Origin: Brevundimonas sp. SORGH_AS_0993
GTDB taxonomy: Bacteria > Pseudomonadota > Alphaproteobacteria > Caulobacterales > Caulobacteraceae
Direction: 5' to 3'
NCBI RefSeq assembly: GCF_030818545.1
Contig: NZ_JAUTAH010000001.1
Coordinates: forward strand, 1,679,001 to 1,743,000
DNA length: 64,000 bases
Both the position numbers and the translations under genes were made by a program. The notes under the pieces are model-generated. The model did not search any database. It saw only the letters and a list, made by a program, of their open reading frames with translations, and was not told where the DNA came from. This document shows, piece by piece, positions 24,680 through 33,571 of the stretch. Position 1 is the stretch's first letter; the number at the start of each line of letters is the position of its first letter.

Positions 24680-25740
24680 TTCGGCCGCTTCTTGTCCTTG
24701 AGGTCTTTGGCGATCTTTCGAAGCTGCTCTTCGCCCGCCTTCTCGGCTTCCAGCCTGCGGCGATCCTTATAGGCTTTGATTTCCTTGGATGCGTGAGCCG
24801 CCGCAGACGCATGGCTGACCGAAGTGGACGCCCCCAGGGGTTTGAGCGGCCGACCGTCCAGCTTGATCAGATCCCGCAGTTTCGACTGAAACTCGGCAAG
24901 TGTGGTCATGCGCCGTTGTTCGACCTGGCTGTCGAAGAACTCCAGCATCAGGCTGGTGATGTGATTGAGCGCCTTGATTTCAGGCTCGTGCATCAGGTTT
25001 TTCGCGACCTTGGCCTCTTCGACTGTCGGCGACTTGCCCTTGAAGCTCAGGACGCCCGCCGTCTCCTTGCGATGGTCCACGCGCTCAACGACCAGATCGC
25101 TGGCGGTCTTTTGCAGAACGGCCCAATGCAGGGTGTTCTGGATGTCGGCGAAGAATTCCGCGTGCAGGCTTTTGTCGGCCGGACTATAGTCCGCGCAGAA
25201 GGTCGCGAGTTCCAGAATGCGCGTCCACATCCGCTTTTCTGATGAGCGGATATCGCGGATGCGCTCCAACAGCTCGTCGAAGACATCCGGCCCGCCCGGA
25301 TTCCTCAGGCGATCATCGTCGATGACGAAGCCCTTGGTCAGATAGGACATCAGCACCCGGGTCGCCCAGATGCGGAACATTGTTCCAAGCCGCGAACTGA
25401 CGCGGTAGCCCACCGCGATCACCACATCGAGACTGTAGAGATTGGTGCGGTAGGTCTTGCCGTCTGCGGCAGTTATCCGGGATTCCCGGATAACTGAATC
25501 CGGGAGCAATTCGGCATCCGAAAAAATGTTCTGGATATGCTCGCTGACCGTGCGGACATCGACGCCAAACATATGCGCCATTTGCGCCTGTGTGGCCCAG
25601 AAGGTGTCGCCCAGCACGCGAAGTTCGGCCCTGACGCCATCCTTGGCGGCATAGACAAGGAACCGATCACCCGTATCCCCGTCTTCTCTCAGCGTGACCG
25701 GACCGCCGGGCGTGGAATCAGGCATGTGAACGTCGCTCAT
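24676..25740 (-). CDS. RhuM-family protein, accessory gene
   Basis: A 354-residue RhuM-like protein. The family core is clear: FWATQAQMAHMFGVDVRTVS (HTH-like), HIQNIFSDAEL, then YSLDVVIAVGYRVSSRLG and FRIWATRVLMSYLTKGFVID. The C terminus is a charged, Lys-rich coil (about 320-354). RhuM homologs occur on islands, phages and in defence neighbourhoods; no biochemical activity is established. GC content looks lower than in flanking genes, and it is wedged between two conserved DNA-repair genes with a 4-base GTGA overlap to dinG, signs of transfer. Confidence 0.9.
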   Translation of the reverse strand: MSDVHMPDSTPGGPVTLREDGDTGDRFLVYAAKDGVRAELRVLGDTFWATQAQMAHMFGVDVRTVSEHIQNIFSDAELLPDSVIRESRITAADGKTYRTNLYSLDVVIAVGYRVSSRLGTMFRIWATRVLMSYLTKGFVIDDDRLRNPGGPDVFDELLERIRDIRSSEKRMWTRILELATFCADYSPADKSLHAEFFADIQNTLHWAVLQKTASDLVVERVDHRKETAGVLSFKGKSPTVEEAKVAKNLMHEPEIKALNHITSLMLEFFDSQVEQRRMTTLAEFQSKLRDLIKLDGRPLKPLGASTSVSHASAAAHASKEIKAYKDRRRLEAEKAGEEQLRKIAKDLKDKKRPK

Positions 25741-25798
25741 GGCGAAATCGTATCATCGCACAGAGCGAAACGGAACGAGAACATGCTACACGCCATCC

Positions 25799-28288
25799 GT
25801 GGCAAATACTGATCCCGCAACGCTTCCCCCTCACTTCGCCGATTGGTTCGCGTCGCGCGGCTGGGCGCCCCGACGGCATCAGTTGGAGATGGTCGCAGCG
25901 GGCCAGGCGGGATCACACGCCCTGCTGGTCGCGCCGACCGGCGGGGGCAAGACGCTGGCGGGGTTCCTGCCCAGTCTGATCGACCTGGCCGAACGTGGGC
26001 CGAAGCCAGCGACCGGGCCGGGGTCCGGCGTTCACACCCTGTATCTGTCGCCGCTGAAGGCCCTGACCACAGACGTCGAGCGCAATCTGATGACCCCGAT
26101 CCGCGAGATCGGGCTGAACATCCATGTCGAGACGCGCACCGGCGACACCAAACAGTCCAAGCGCCAACGACAGAGGGACTTCCCGCCCGACATCCTGCTG
26201 ACCACGCCCGAACAGCTGGCCCTGTTCTGCGCCTGGGAGGGCGCGCGGGCCTATTTCGCCGATCTGAAATGCGTCGTGCTGGACGAGGTCCACGCGATCT
26301 GGAGCGGCAAGCGCGGCGACCTGCTGTCGCTGGGTCTCGGGCGGCTTCAGAGCTTCGCCCCCGATATGCGCCGGGTGGGGCTGAGCGCCACCCTCGAAGA
26401 CCCGGATCTGATCCGGCGATGGCTCAGTCCATCGCCGCAGGTCGAGGACGTGATCTTGGTCCGTGGCGACCCCGGCACGCCCGCCGTCATCGACGTGCTG
26501 ATCTCAGAGGGCAAGGTGCCATGGGCGGGCCATACCGGCCAGCACGCGATCCCCGAAGTCTATGCCGCCATCCAGCGTTCGACCCTGGCCCTGATCTTCG
26601 TCAATACCCGCTGGCAATCGGAATTCGTGTTCCAGCAGCTTTGGGCCATCAACGACGAGAACCTGCCCATCGGCCTTCACCATGGCTCGCTGGCGGCGGA
26701 ACAGCGGCGCAAGATAGAGGCGGCGATGGCGCGGGGCGATCTTCGCGCCGTGGTCTGCACCTCGACGCTGGACCTCGGCATCGACTGGGGCGACGTGGAC
26801 CTGGTGATCCAGATGGCGGCGCCGAAAGGATCGAGCCGCCTGGTCCAGCGGATCGGCCGGGCCAACCACCGGCTGGACGAACCGTCGCGCGCCCTTCTGG
26901 TGCCCGCCAGCCGGTTCGAGATGCTGGAGTGCCAGGCGGCGCGCGAGGCGGTGGCCGACAATGCCTTCGACTGGGAGCCGATCCATATCGGCACGCTGGA
27001 CACCCTGGCTCAGCACATCATGGGTGTCGCCTGTTCCGAGCCGTTCGACATGCAGGTCCTGTATGACCAGATCACCGGCTGCGGCCCCTATCGCGCCCTG
27101 ACCTGGGAGCAGTTCGAGGAGGTGGTCGATTTCGTCGCGACCGGCGGTTACGCCCTGCGGACCTACGACCGTTTCGCCCGCATCGTCCGAACGCCGGACG
27201 GCCGCTGGAAGGTCAGGAACCAGCAGATCGCCCAGCGCCACCGCATGAACGTCGGCGCCATCGTTTCGGCGGGCACGCTGAACGTGCGGGTCGCCAGCCG
27301 ACGCGGCGGCGCCGCGCGCCGGCTGATCGGCGGCCGCAAGGTGGGCGAGGCCGAGGAATGGTATTTCGAACAGCTGACGCCCGGCGACACTTTTCAGTTC
27401 GCGGGTCAGGTCTGGGCGTTTCAAGGCATCACCGGGACCGACGCCCTGGTCACGCACGCCAATGACAAGGATCCCAAGATTCCGTCCTGGGGCGGGTCCA
27501 AGTTCCCGCTGTCGACGTCCCTGGCGGACCGGGTGCGCGACATGGTGCACGACCGCGACCACTGGCGCGTCCTGCCGCCCGACGTGCAGGAATGGCTTGG
27601 GCTGCAGGAGACGCGGTCGGTCATTCCCGACGCCGAATCCATGCTGGTCGAGACCTTCCCGCGCGGCAGCCGGCATTTCCTGGTCGCCTATCCGTTCGAG
27701 GGCAATCTGGCCCACACCACCCTGTGCATGCTGCTGACCCGGCGGCTGGACCGGATGGGCGTGGGACCGCTGGGCTTCGTCGTCACCGACTATTCGCTGG
27801 CGATCTGGTCGATCAAGCCGATGGACGGGATCGATCTGGACGCCCTGTTCCAGCCCGACATGCTGGGCGACGATCTGGAAGCCTGGCTGGAGGAAAGCTT
27901 CATGATGAAGCGCTCCTTCCGCAATTGCGCCCTGATCTCGGGCTTGATCGAACGCCGCCAGCCCGGCGCCGAGAAGACCGGCCGGCAAGTGACCTTCTCC
28001 ACCGACCTGATCTACGACGTGCTGCGCCGCCACCAACCCGACCATCTGCTGCTGAAGACCGCCCGCGCCGACGCCGCGTCGGGCCTGCTGGATGTCGGGC
28101 GCCTGGGCCAGATGCTGACGCGGATCGAGGGCCGCATCCGGCATCAGCCCCTGACGCGACCGTCGCCCTTCAGCGTGCCGGTGCTGGTCCAGATCGGGCG
28201 CGAGCGGGTGGGCGGGGACGCCGCCGAGATGATCCTGGACGAAAGCGCCGAAATGCTGATCGCCGAGGTTCTGGAAGACGACGCATGA
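25799..28288 (+). CDS. Ligase-associated DEXH-box helicase (Lhr-like)
   Basis: An 829-residue Lhr-type helicase of the ligase-associated DNA-damage-response group. Motifs in order: Walker A LLVAPTGGGKTLAGFLP (about 40), DEVHAIW, VGLSATLEDP, TSTLDLGIDWGDVDLVIQ and the arginine finger QRIGRANHRLDEPS, followed by the winged-helix and Lhr C-terminal beta-barrel region. GTG 25799 fits family N termini (LPPHFADWFASRGW); an upstream ATG at 25739 overlaps the RhuM start and would add 20 unlikely residues. The stop overlaps the pdeM ATG (ATGA). Confidence 0.93.
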   Translation: MANTDPATLPPHFADWFASRGWAPRRHQLEMVAAGQAGSHALLVAPTGGGKTLAGFLPSLIDLAERGPKPATGPGSGVHTLYLSPLKALTTDVERNLMTPIREIGLNIHVETRTGDTKQSKRQRQRDFPPDILLTTPEQLALFCAWEGARAYFADLKCVVLDEVHAIWSGKRGDLLSLGLGRLQSFAPDMRRVGLSATLEDPDLIRRWLSPSPQVEDVILVRGDPGTPAVIDVLISEGKVPWAGHTGQHAIPEVYAAIQRSTLALIFVNTRWQSEFVFQQLWAINDENLPIGLHHGSLAAEQRRKIEAAMARGDLRAVVCTSTLDLGIDWGDVDLVIQMAAPKGSSRLVQRIGRANHRLDEPSRALLVPASRFEMLECQAAREAVADNAFDWEPIHIGTLDTLAQHIMGVACSEPFDMQVLYDQITGCGPYRALTWEQFEEVVDFVATGGYALRTYDRFARIVRTPDGRWKVRNQQIAQRHRMNVGAIVSAGTLNVRVASRRGGAARRLIGGRKVGEAEEWYFEQLTPGDTFQFAGQVWAFQGITGTDALVTHANDKDPKIPSWGGSKFPLSTSLADRVRDMVHDRDHWRVLPPDVQEWLGLQETRSVIPDAESMLVETFPRGSRHFLVAYPFEGNLAHTTLCMLLTRRLDRMGVGPLGFVVTDYSLAIWSIKPMDGIDLDALFQPDMLGDDLEAWLEESFMMKRSFRNCALISGLIERRQPGAEKTGRQVTFSTDLIYDVLRRHQPDHLLLKTARADAASGLLDVGRLGQMLTRIEGRIRHQPLTRPSPFSVPVLVQIGRERVGGDAAEMILDESAEMLIAEVLEDDA

Positions 28289-29031
28289 ACGCGGCCCTGC
28301 GACAATCCCTGTCGCGCCGGCCTTGCGGCGGGTTGAACGTGCAGGTGGCGGGCGAGCCGTGCGTGCTGCGCTGTTCAGGGGCGATGTGGCTGCCGGCCCG
28401 GCGCGTGTTGATCGCCGCCGACCTGCACCTGGAGAAGGGTTCGGCCTTCGCCGCGCGGGGCCAGATGCTGCCGCCCTATGACAGCCGCGCGACCCTGGAC
28501 CGGCTGGCGGGCGAGATCGCCGAACTGGACCCGGCCGTGGTCGTCCTGCTGGGCGACAGCTTCCACGACACCCGCGCCCTGGCCCGCATGGCCGAGGACG
28601 ACCGCCGCCGCCTCGATGTCCTGGCGGAAGGCCGCACCTGGCTGTGGCTGGAAGGCAACCACGACCGCGACGCCCTGAACCGAAGCAAGGCTCAGGACGT
28701 GGGGCTGCCTGGCATGGTGATTGGCGACCTGTCTCTGGGCGATCTGCGCCTGACGCACGAGCCGGAGCCCCGCACGGATCAGGACGCCCGTTTCGGCGAG
28801 GTGGCGGGCCACCTGCACCCCGCCGCCCGCGTGGCCGCCTATGGCTCGGGCGTCTGGAGGCCCTGTTTCGTGACGGACGGATCGCGGATCGTCCTGCCGG
28901 CCTTTGGGGCCTTCACAGGCGGTCTGAACGTGCGCGATCCGGTCGTCGCCGGCCTGTTCGCCGCCCCGCCGATGGCCGCCGCCCTGGGCCGCGACCGCGT
29001 CCACGCCCTGGACTGGAAGGTGCTGCGCTAG
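28285..29031 (+). CDS. pdeM: Ligase-associated DNA damage response endonuclease PdeM
   Basis: A 248-residue calcineurin-like metallophosphoesterase of the PdeM group. All metal motifs are present: IAADLHLEKG, LLGDSFHD, LEGNHDRD, and GHLHPA. PdeM is coupled to the helicase in the ligase-associated repair module; the usual neighbouring ATP-dependent ligase and exonuclease genes of that module are absent here, and Ku/LigD follow instead. Nuclease specificity is not settled for the family. Confidence 0.92.
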   Translation: MNAALRQSLSRRPCGGLNVQVAGEPCVLRCSGAMWLPARRVLIAADLHLEKGSAFAARGQMLPPYDSRATLDRLAGEIAELDPAVVVLLGDSFHDTRALARMAEDDRRRLDVLAEGRTWLWLEGNHDRDALNRSKAQDVGLPGMVIGDLSLGDLRLTHEPEPRTDQDARFGEVAGHLHPAARVAAYGSGVWRPCFVTDGSRIVLPAFGAFTGGLNVRDPVVAGLFAAPPMAAALGRDRVHALDWKVLR

Positions 29032-29120
29032 AGCCTGATTCAAGCGTGACTCAGGCGTCAGGCGGCAACGGATCGGCGGCTCGGCGCGTTGGTCGCGGAT
29101 CGAAGCGCGCGGAGACCGCC

Positions 29121-30008
29121 ATGCCCGGACGCACCCCCGGCCGCCCCCTGTGGCAGGGCCATCTGAAACTGTCGCTCGTGACCTGCCCGGTCGCCCTCTA
29201 TCCCGCGACCAACTCCAGCGCCCACGTCAGCTTTCACTTGATCAATCCCGACACCAACAACCGCATCCGCATGGTCCCCACCGACCCCGACGCGGGACCG
29301 GTGGAGCGATCGGACCTGGTCAAGGGCTATGAGGTGTCCAAGGACGAATACGTCCTGTTCAGCGACGCCGACTTCGACAAGGTCCGGCTAGACAGTACGC
29401 GCACCATCGGCATCGACCAGTTCGTGGACGTGGCCGACATCGACCGGGTCTATTGGGACGCCCCCTTCTATGTCGTGCCCGACCAGGGAGTGGGGGTGGA
29501 GGCCTTCGCCGTCATCCGCGACGCGATGAAGTCGGCCGGAAAGGTCGCCATCGGCAGCCTGGTCCTGCGCGGACGCGAACGCCAACTGGCCCTGGAGGTG
29601 CGCGACAAGGGGCTGATCGCCTGGTCGCTGCGGTCCCACGAAGAGGTGCGCGACGCCGACGACTATTTCGACGACATCCCGTCGGTGAAGGCCGACAAGG
29701 ACATGGTCGAGATCGCCGGCCGGATCATCGCCCAGAAGGAAGCCCCGTTCGATCCGTCCAAATTCGTCGATCGTTACGACGACGCCCTGCGCGCCATGAT
29801 CAAGGCCAAGCAGAAGGGCGGCAAGGGCGTGGTCGCCGCGCCCGAACCGGACGACACCAATGTCATCGACCTGATGGCCGCTCTGAAAAACAGCCTGAAG
29901 GGCGCCGCCCGTCCCACCGCCAAGGCGGTCGCGCCGAAGAAGACGGCTGCGAAGAAGGCCGCGAAGCCTGCCGCGCGCAAGAAGACCTCGGCGGGCAAGG
30001 CGGCCTAG
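29121..30008 (+). CDS. ku: Ku DNA end-binding protein
   Basis: Bacterial Ku is a homodimeric ring that binds double-strand breaks and recruits LigD for non-homologous end joining. The 295-residue protein has the Ku core from RPLWQGHLKLSLVTCPVALY to KFVDRYDDALRAMIKAK, then a Lys/Ala-rich C-terminal tail of about 40 residues that assists DNA binding. ATG 29121 follows GGAG. About 30-55 bp upstream is GCAAC-N17-CGTT (29065-29090), one mismatch from the EcfG stress promoter. It converges on ligD. Confidence 0.96.
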   Translation: MPGRTPGRPLWQGHLKLSLVTCPVALYPATNSSAHVSFHLINPDTNNRIRMVPTDPDAGPVERSDLVKGYEVSKDEYVLFSDADFDKVRLDSTRTIGIDQFVDVADIDRVYWDAPFYVVPDQGVGVEAFAVIRDAMKSAGKVAIGSLVLRGRERQLALEVRDKGLIAWSLRSHEEVRDADDYFDDIPSVKADKDMVEIAGRIIAQKEAPFDPSKFVDRYDDALRAMIKAKQKGGKGVVAAPEPDDTNVIDLMAALKNSLKGAARPTAKAVAPKKTAAKKAAKPAARKKTSAGKAA

Positions 30009-30043
30009 AGTCCGCGTCCTTCCGAGGCGTCCGGCAGGGCGAA

Positions 30044-30066
30044 CCCCGGGGGGAAGATTTCCGGGG
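30044..30066. terminator. Hairpin between convergent ku and ligD
   Basis: CCCCGG (30044-30049) and CCGGGG (30061-30066) pair around an 11-base loop in the 82-bp gap between the two converging stops. No T-run follows on either strand, so it is only a possible bidirectional terminator. Confidence 0.35.
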
Positions 30067-30090
30067 ATCAGGATTTCGCGCCCAGGCGGC

Positions 30091-32628
30091 TTAAAGTCGG
30101 AGGGCTTTCAACGCCGGCCGCAGGCTGGCCTCGGCCTTGCGAAAATCAGCCCAAGGGTCGGGCTTTTTCAGCAGCTTGTCCGCCTCGGGCAGGGTGAAGA
30201 CGCGGGGATCGAGGCCCGCCTTCACCTGGCTCCAGCCGATCGGCATGGCCAGGGGCGCGCCGGGCCGCGCGCGCGGCGACCAAGGCGCGACCGCCGTGGC
30301 CATCCGCCCGTTCCGCAGATAGTCGATGAAGATCTTCCCGCCTCGCGCCTTCTTGGCCAAGGTGGTGGTGAAACGCTCGGGCGCGTCCTGACGCATGGCT
30401 TCGGCCACGGCCTTGGCGAAAGCCTTGCACTGGTCCCAGTCCACCCGGCTGCGGCTGTCGGAGCGGATGGGCGCCACGACATGCAGCCCCTTGCCCCCGG
30501 TGGTCTTGACGAAGGGCGTCAGACCCAGATCCTCCAGCCTGGCCTTCACCGCCTTCGCCGCTGCGATCACGGCGGCGAAATCGACGGCCGTGTCGGGGTC
30601 CAGGTCGAATGTCACCTGGTCGGGCGTCTCTGGGTCGTCGGGCCGGCAGCCCCAGGGATGCAGCTCCAGCCCGCCGGACTGGGCCAGGGCGACCAGGCCG
30701 CCCACGTCCGTCACCCCGACATAGGGTTGGCGATCCCCCACCTCGAACCGCTTCAGGCGCGGGCCGCCGCCGGGCCCTGCGTGGCGCTGGAAGAAGGTCT
30801 GGCCCGCGATGCCGTCGGGCGCGCGGATGATCGACAGGGGCCGGTCGCCGACATGGGCCAGAAGCCGCGCCGCCGCCTTTTCGTAAAAAGCCGCAAGCTC
30901 GACCTTCGTCACCTCGGGCGTGCGATCCGTGGCCGGCCACAACACCTTGTCCGGATTGGACAGGGTCACGCCCGCGACTACGGTGCGGCCTGACCGGGTC
31001 GTCGTCGGAGCCTGGGGCCGGGCCGTCACCTCGTTCGCCGTCTTGTCTTCGCGCAGGCCCTTGAACGCCGCCTGACGCAGCGCCCCCGCCTCGGTATAGC
31101 CCCCGTGCTCCACCTCCGCGATCAGGATCGGCTTGACCCAATGGACCCCGCGCCCCGACGGCGCCGTCCGGCCCACGAAAGGCGACGCATCGGCTGCCGC
31201 CGCCTCCAAGGCCGGGCGCAGCGTCTTCATCAGGGCGGCGGAATAGCCCGTGCCGACCCGGCCCAGATAGGTCAGGCCGCCCCCCTTCATCGTCCCGACC
31301 AGAAGGGAGCGGAACCGCCCCGCCTCGGACGACCAGCCACCGATCACCACCTCGTCGCGCCCTCGGCATTTCGACTTCACCCAGGTTGCGGACCGGCCCC
31401 CGCGATAGGGGGCGTCCAGCTGTTTGGAGATCACCCCTTCCAGGTCCATGCGGCAGGCGCTTTCCAGCACGGCCTGACCCGAGGCGCCGAAGTGATCGAC
31501 ATAGCGCAGGCGTCCGCGCGCCTTGGCCGGGACGCGATCGACCAGAGCCTCCAGCCGGGCCTTGCGGCGCGCCAGGGGCAGGTCGCGCAGGTCTTCGTCC
31601 CCGTCCCGCAGCAGGTCGAAGGCGAAGAAGACCAGGCTCCCCGTCTTCTGTTCCGACAGGGCCGTCTGCAAGGCCGAAAAGTCAGGAGCGTTCTCCGCGT
31701 TCAGGGCGCAGACCTCGCCGTCCCACACGCCCTCGGGCCAGGCGGCGGCGTCGCGCGCCAGTTCCGGGAAACGGTCGCTCCAGTCCAGACCCTTGCGTGT
31801 ATAGAGCCGCGCCTGGCCGCCGCCGGTCGAAATCTGGATGCGATAGCCGTCGAACTTGATCTCATGGACCCAGCCCGCGCCGCCGGGCGGATGGTCGGCG
31901 GTCTTGCAGAGCTGCAACGGCAAAAAGGCGTGCGGCCCCGACGCCTTCTTCCTGGCTGTCGGCTTGGCCGCCGGCTTCGGTTTGGGCGCCGATTTCGCCT
32001 GGGTCCTGGCGGCCCCGGCCTTGGGCCGCGTCGGCCAGCTGACGTTCCCGGCCGCGATCTCGGCCAGCGTGCGGCCCGTAGTCACCGAGGCGTCGATCTC
32101 CATATTGGCGTCGCCCTCGCCGGGGACGGCATGCTCGTCCTTTTCCTTGATCAGCAGCCAGTTGTTGCGCTTGGACGGCTTGCCGCGATCGGACTTCAGC
32201 CGCACCAGGGCCCAGCCTCCGGACAGCCGCTCCCCGTCCAAAGTCATCTTCAGGGAGCCGCGCTTCAGCGCCGCCTCCACGTCCGGCTCCTGCGGGGTCC
32301 AGGCCCCCCGATCCCACAGCTGCACCGTGCCGCCGCCGTAGTCGCCTTGAGGGATCGTCCCCTCGAACGTCCCATAGGCCAGGGGGTGATCCTCAACCTC
32401 CACCGCCAGCCTTTTGACGGCCGGATCGCGCGACGGCGCCTTGGTCACGGCCCAGGACTTCAGCACTCCGTCGTGTTCGATGCGGAAGTCGTAGTGCAGG
32501 CGCGTCGCGGCGTGCCGCTGGATCAGATAGGCCCCGCCCTCGCCCTTGGTCCGCCCTTGTTTCCCGCGCGGCTCGGCGGTGCGGTTGAAGTCGCGTTTGG
32601 CGCGGTAAGGCGCCAGCTTGTCGGACAT
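30091..32628 (-). CDS. ligD: Multifunctional NHEJ DNA ligase LigD
   Basis: An 845-residue protein with all three LigD activities. Order: 3'-phosphoesterase (about 1-165; HYDFRIEHDGVLKSWAV and EDHPLAYGTFEG), a Lys/Ala/Pro linker, ATP-dependent ligase (about 235-540; adenylated lysine in HEIKFDGYRI, about K258), and polymerase/primase (about 555-845; DNPDKVLWP-like entry and catalytic FDLDPDT). Phosphoesterase-ligase-polymerase is the order seen in Agrobacterium and other alphaproteobacteria. It joins Ku-bound ends. A near-match EcfG promoter lies upstream on the minus strand. Confidence 0.96.
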   Translation of the reverse strand: MSDKLAPYRAKRDFNRTAEPRGKQGRTKGEGGAYLIQRHAATRLHYDFRIEHDGVLKSWAVTKAPSRDPAVKRLAVEVEDHPLAYGTFEGTIPQGDYGGGTVQLWDRGAWTPQEPDVEAALKRGSLKMTLDGERLSGGWALVRLKSDRGKPSKRNNWLLIKEKDEHAVPGEGDANMEIDASVTTGRTLAEIAAGNVSWPTRPKAGAARTQAKSAPKPKPAAKPTARKKASGPHAFLPLQLCKTADHPPGGAGWVHEIKFDGYRIQISTGGGQARLYTRKGLDWSDRFPELARDAAAWPEGVWDGEVCALNAENAPDFSALQTALSEQKTGSLVFFAFDLLRDGDEDLRDLPLARRKARLEALVDRVPAKARGRLRYVDHFGASGQAVLESACRMDLEGVISKQLDAPYRGGRSATWVKSKCRGRDEVVIGGWSSEAGRFRSLLVGTMKGGGLTYLGRVGTGYSAALMKTLRPALEAAAADASPFVGRTAPSGRGVHWVKPILIAEVEHGGYTEAGALRQAAFKGLREDKTANEVTARPQAPTTTRSGRTVVAGVTLSNPDKVLWPATDRTPEVTKVELAAFYEKAAARLLAHVGDRPLSIIRAPDGIAGQTFFQRHAGPGGGPRLKRFEVGDRQPYVGVTDVGGLVALAQSGGLELHPWGCRPDDPETPDQVTFDLDPDTAVDFAAVIAAAKAVKARLEDLGLTPFVKTTGGKGLHVVAPIRSDSRSRVDWDQCKAFAKAVAEAMRQDAPERFTTTLAKKARGGKIFIDYLRNGRMATAVAPWSPRARPGAPLAMPIGWSQVKAGLDPRVFTLPEADKLLKKPDPWADFRKAEASLRPALKALRL

Positions 32629-32671
32629 CCACCCCTCCGTGGGTCATCGCCTTGCGTCGCTCGTGAGACCC

Positions 32672-32696
32672 AACGTCGCGCCGTCGCTAAGGCTCC
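32672..32696 (-). promoter_or_regulatory. Weak EcfG-type stress promoter candidate for ligD
   Basis: On the minus strand GGAGC (32696-32692) - N16 - CGTT (32675-32672) differs from the consensus GGAAC-N16/17-CGTT by one base and lies about 45 bp before the ligD start. A one-mismatch match is expected occasionally by chance in GC-rich DNA. Confidence 0.35.
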
Positions 32697-32705
32697 CGCT
32701 TTGGC

Positions 32706-32730
32706 GGAACCCGGGGGCGCCGGCGTCGTT
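32706..32730 (+). promoter_or_regulatory. EcfG (sigma-T type) general-stress promoter
   Basis: GGAAC (32706-32710), exactly 16 bp, then CGTT (32727-32730): a perfect match to the promoter of the alphaproteobacterial general stress response sigma factor. The start point would be near 32737, giving a leader of about 55 nt to the nucleotidyltransferase-fold gene at 32792, so this spacing is functional-looking. Confidence 0.6.
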
Positions 32731-32791
32731 CAGATCGGGTTCCACAGCCAGACCCATCTCGGCGAAGGCGCGCTGTTTCAATGAGTTCGCC

Positions 32792-33571
32792 ATGTCCGAC
32801 ACCGTCGCCGCCCCCGCTTTCGAGCCCCCGCCCGACGCCCAGGAATTCTATGCCGAATCCCTGCGCCTGCTGAAGGAAAGCGGCATTCCATTCCTGTTGT
32901 CGGGCACCTATGCGGTCGCCGCCTACACCGGCATCCGACGGCCGACCAAGGACCTGGACGTCTTCTGCAAGCCGGGCGACTATCCCCGCATCCTGGCCTT
33001 CTTCCAGGCGCGCGGTTATCGCACCGACGTCGAGGACGAACGCTGGATCGCCAAGGTCTGGAAGGACGAGAAACACTTCTTCGACGTCATCTTCGCCATG
33101 TCGAACGGCACGATCGCCGTGTCCGACAGCTGGTTCGGGGACGACACGATCGACGTCTATGGCCACACGGTCGGCATCACCCCGCCGACCGCCCTGATCC
33201 TGTCCAAGGTCTTCATCCAGGATCGTTACCGCTACGACGGCGCCGACGTGAACCACGTCATCCTGAAACAGGCCGACGCCATGGACTGGAAGTCGCTGCT
33301 GAACCAGATGGACCTGTACTGGGAGGTGCTGATGGCGCACCTGCTGAACTTTCGCTTCGCCTATCCGACCGAGCGCGACAGCGTGCCCGCCTGGCTGATG
33401 ACCGAACTCAGCGAGCGGCTCCAGGCCCAGGTCGATCTGCCGGCGCCGCGCGTCAAGGTCTGTCGCGGCCGCCTGTTCAGCCCGCGCGACTATGTGGCCG
33501 ACATCTCCGAATGGGGCTTCGGCGATGTGGTCGGCAAGGGTCTCGAGGAACGTCATGACCCCGTCGCCTGA
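32792..33571 (+). CDS. Nucleotidyltransferase-fold protein
   Basis: A 259-residue protein with a polymerase-beta-like nucleotidyltransferase core. The motif runs LLSGTYAVAAYTG, then RRPTKDLDVFCK with the paired Asp residues (about 49-58), and a third acidic strand HFFDVIFAM; Gly-Thr replaces the more common Gly-Gly/Ser. The C-terminal half is helical. Such domains occur in MNT/AbiEii-type toxin-antitoxins and in metabolic enzymes; this one is longer and the substrate is unknown. The next gene, a phosphoesterase, overlaps it by 17 bp. An exact EcfG promoter precedes it. Confidence 0.8.
   Translation: MSDTVAAPAFEPPPDAQEFYAESLRLLKESGIPFLLSGTYAVAAYTGIRRPTKDLDVFCKPGDYPRILAFFQARGYRTDVEDERWIAKVWKDEKHFFDVIFAMSNGTIAVSDSWFGDDTIDVYGHTVGITPPTALILSKVFIQDRYRYDGADVNHVILKQADAMDWKSLLNQMDLYWEVLMAHLLNFRFAYPTERDSVPAWLMTELSERLQAQVDLPAPRVKVCRGRLFSPRDYVADISEWGFGDVVGKGLEERHDPVA

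Noticed and set aside
22850..24772. Long plus-strand frame opposite the DinG-like gene
   Set aside because: Mirror frame of a GC-rich gene; Arg/Gln/Gly-rich product with no motifs, while the minus strand has full helicase motifs.
31105..32784. Long plus-strand frame opposite ligD
   Set aside because: Shadow of the ligase frame; no recognisable domain.
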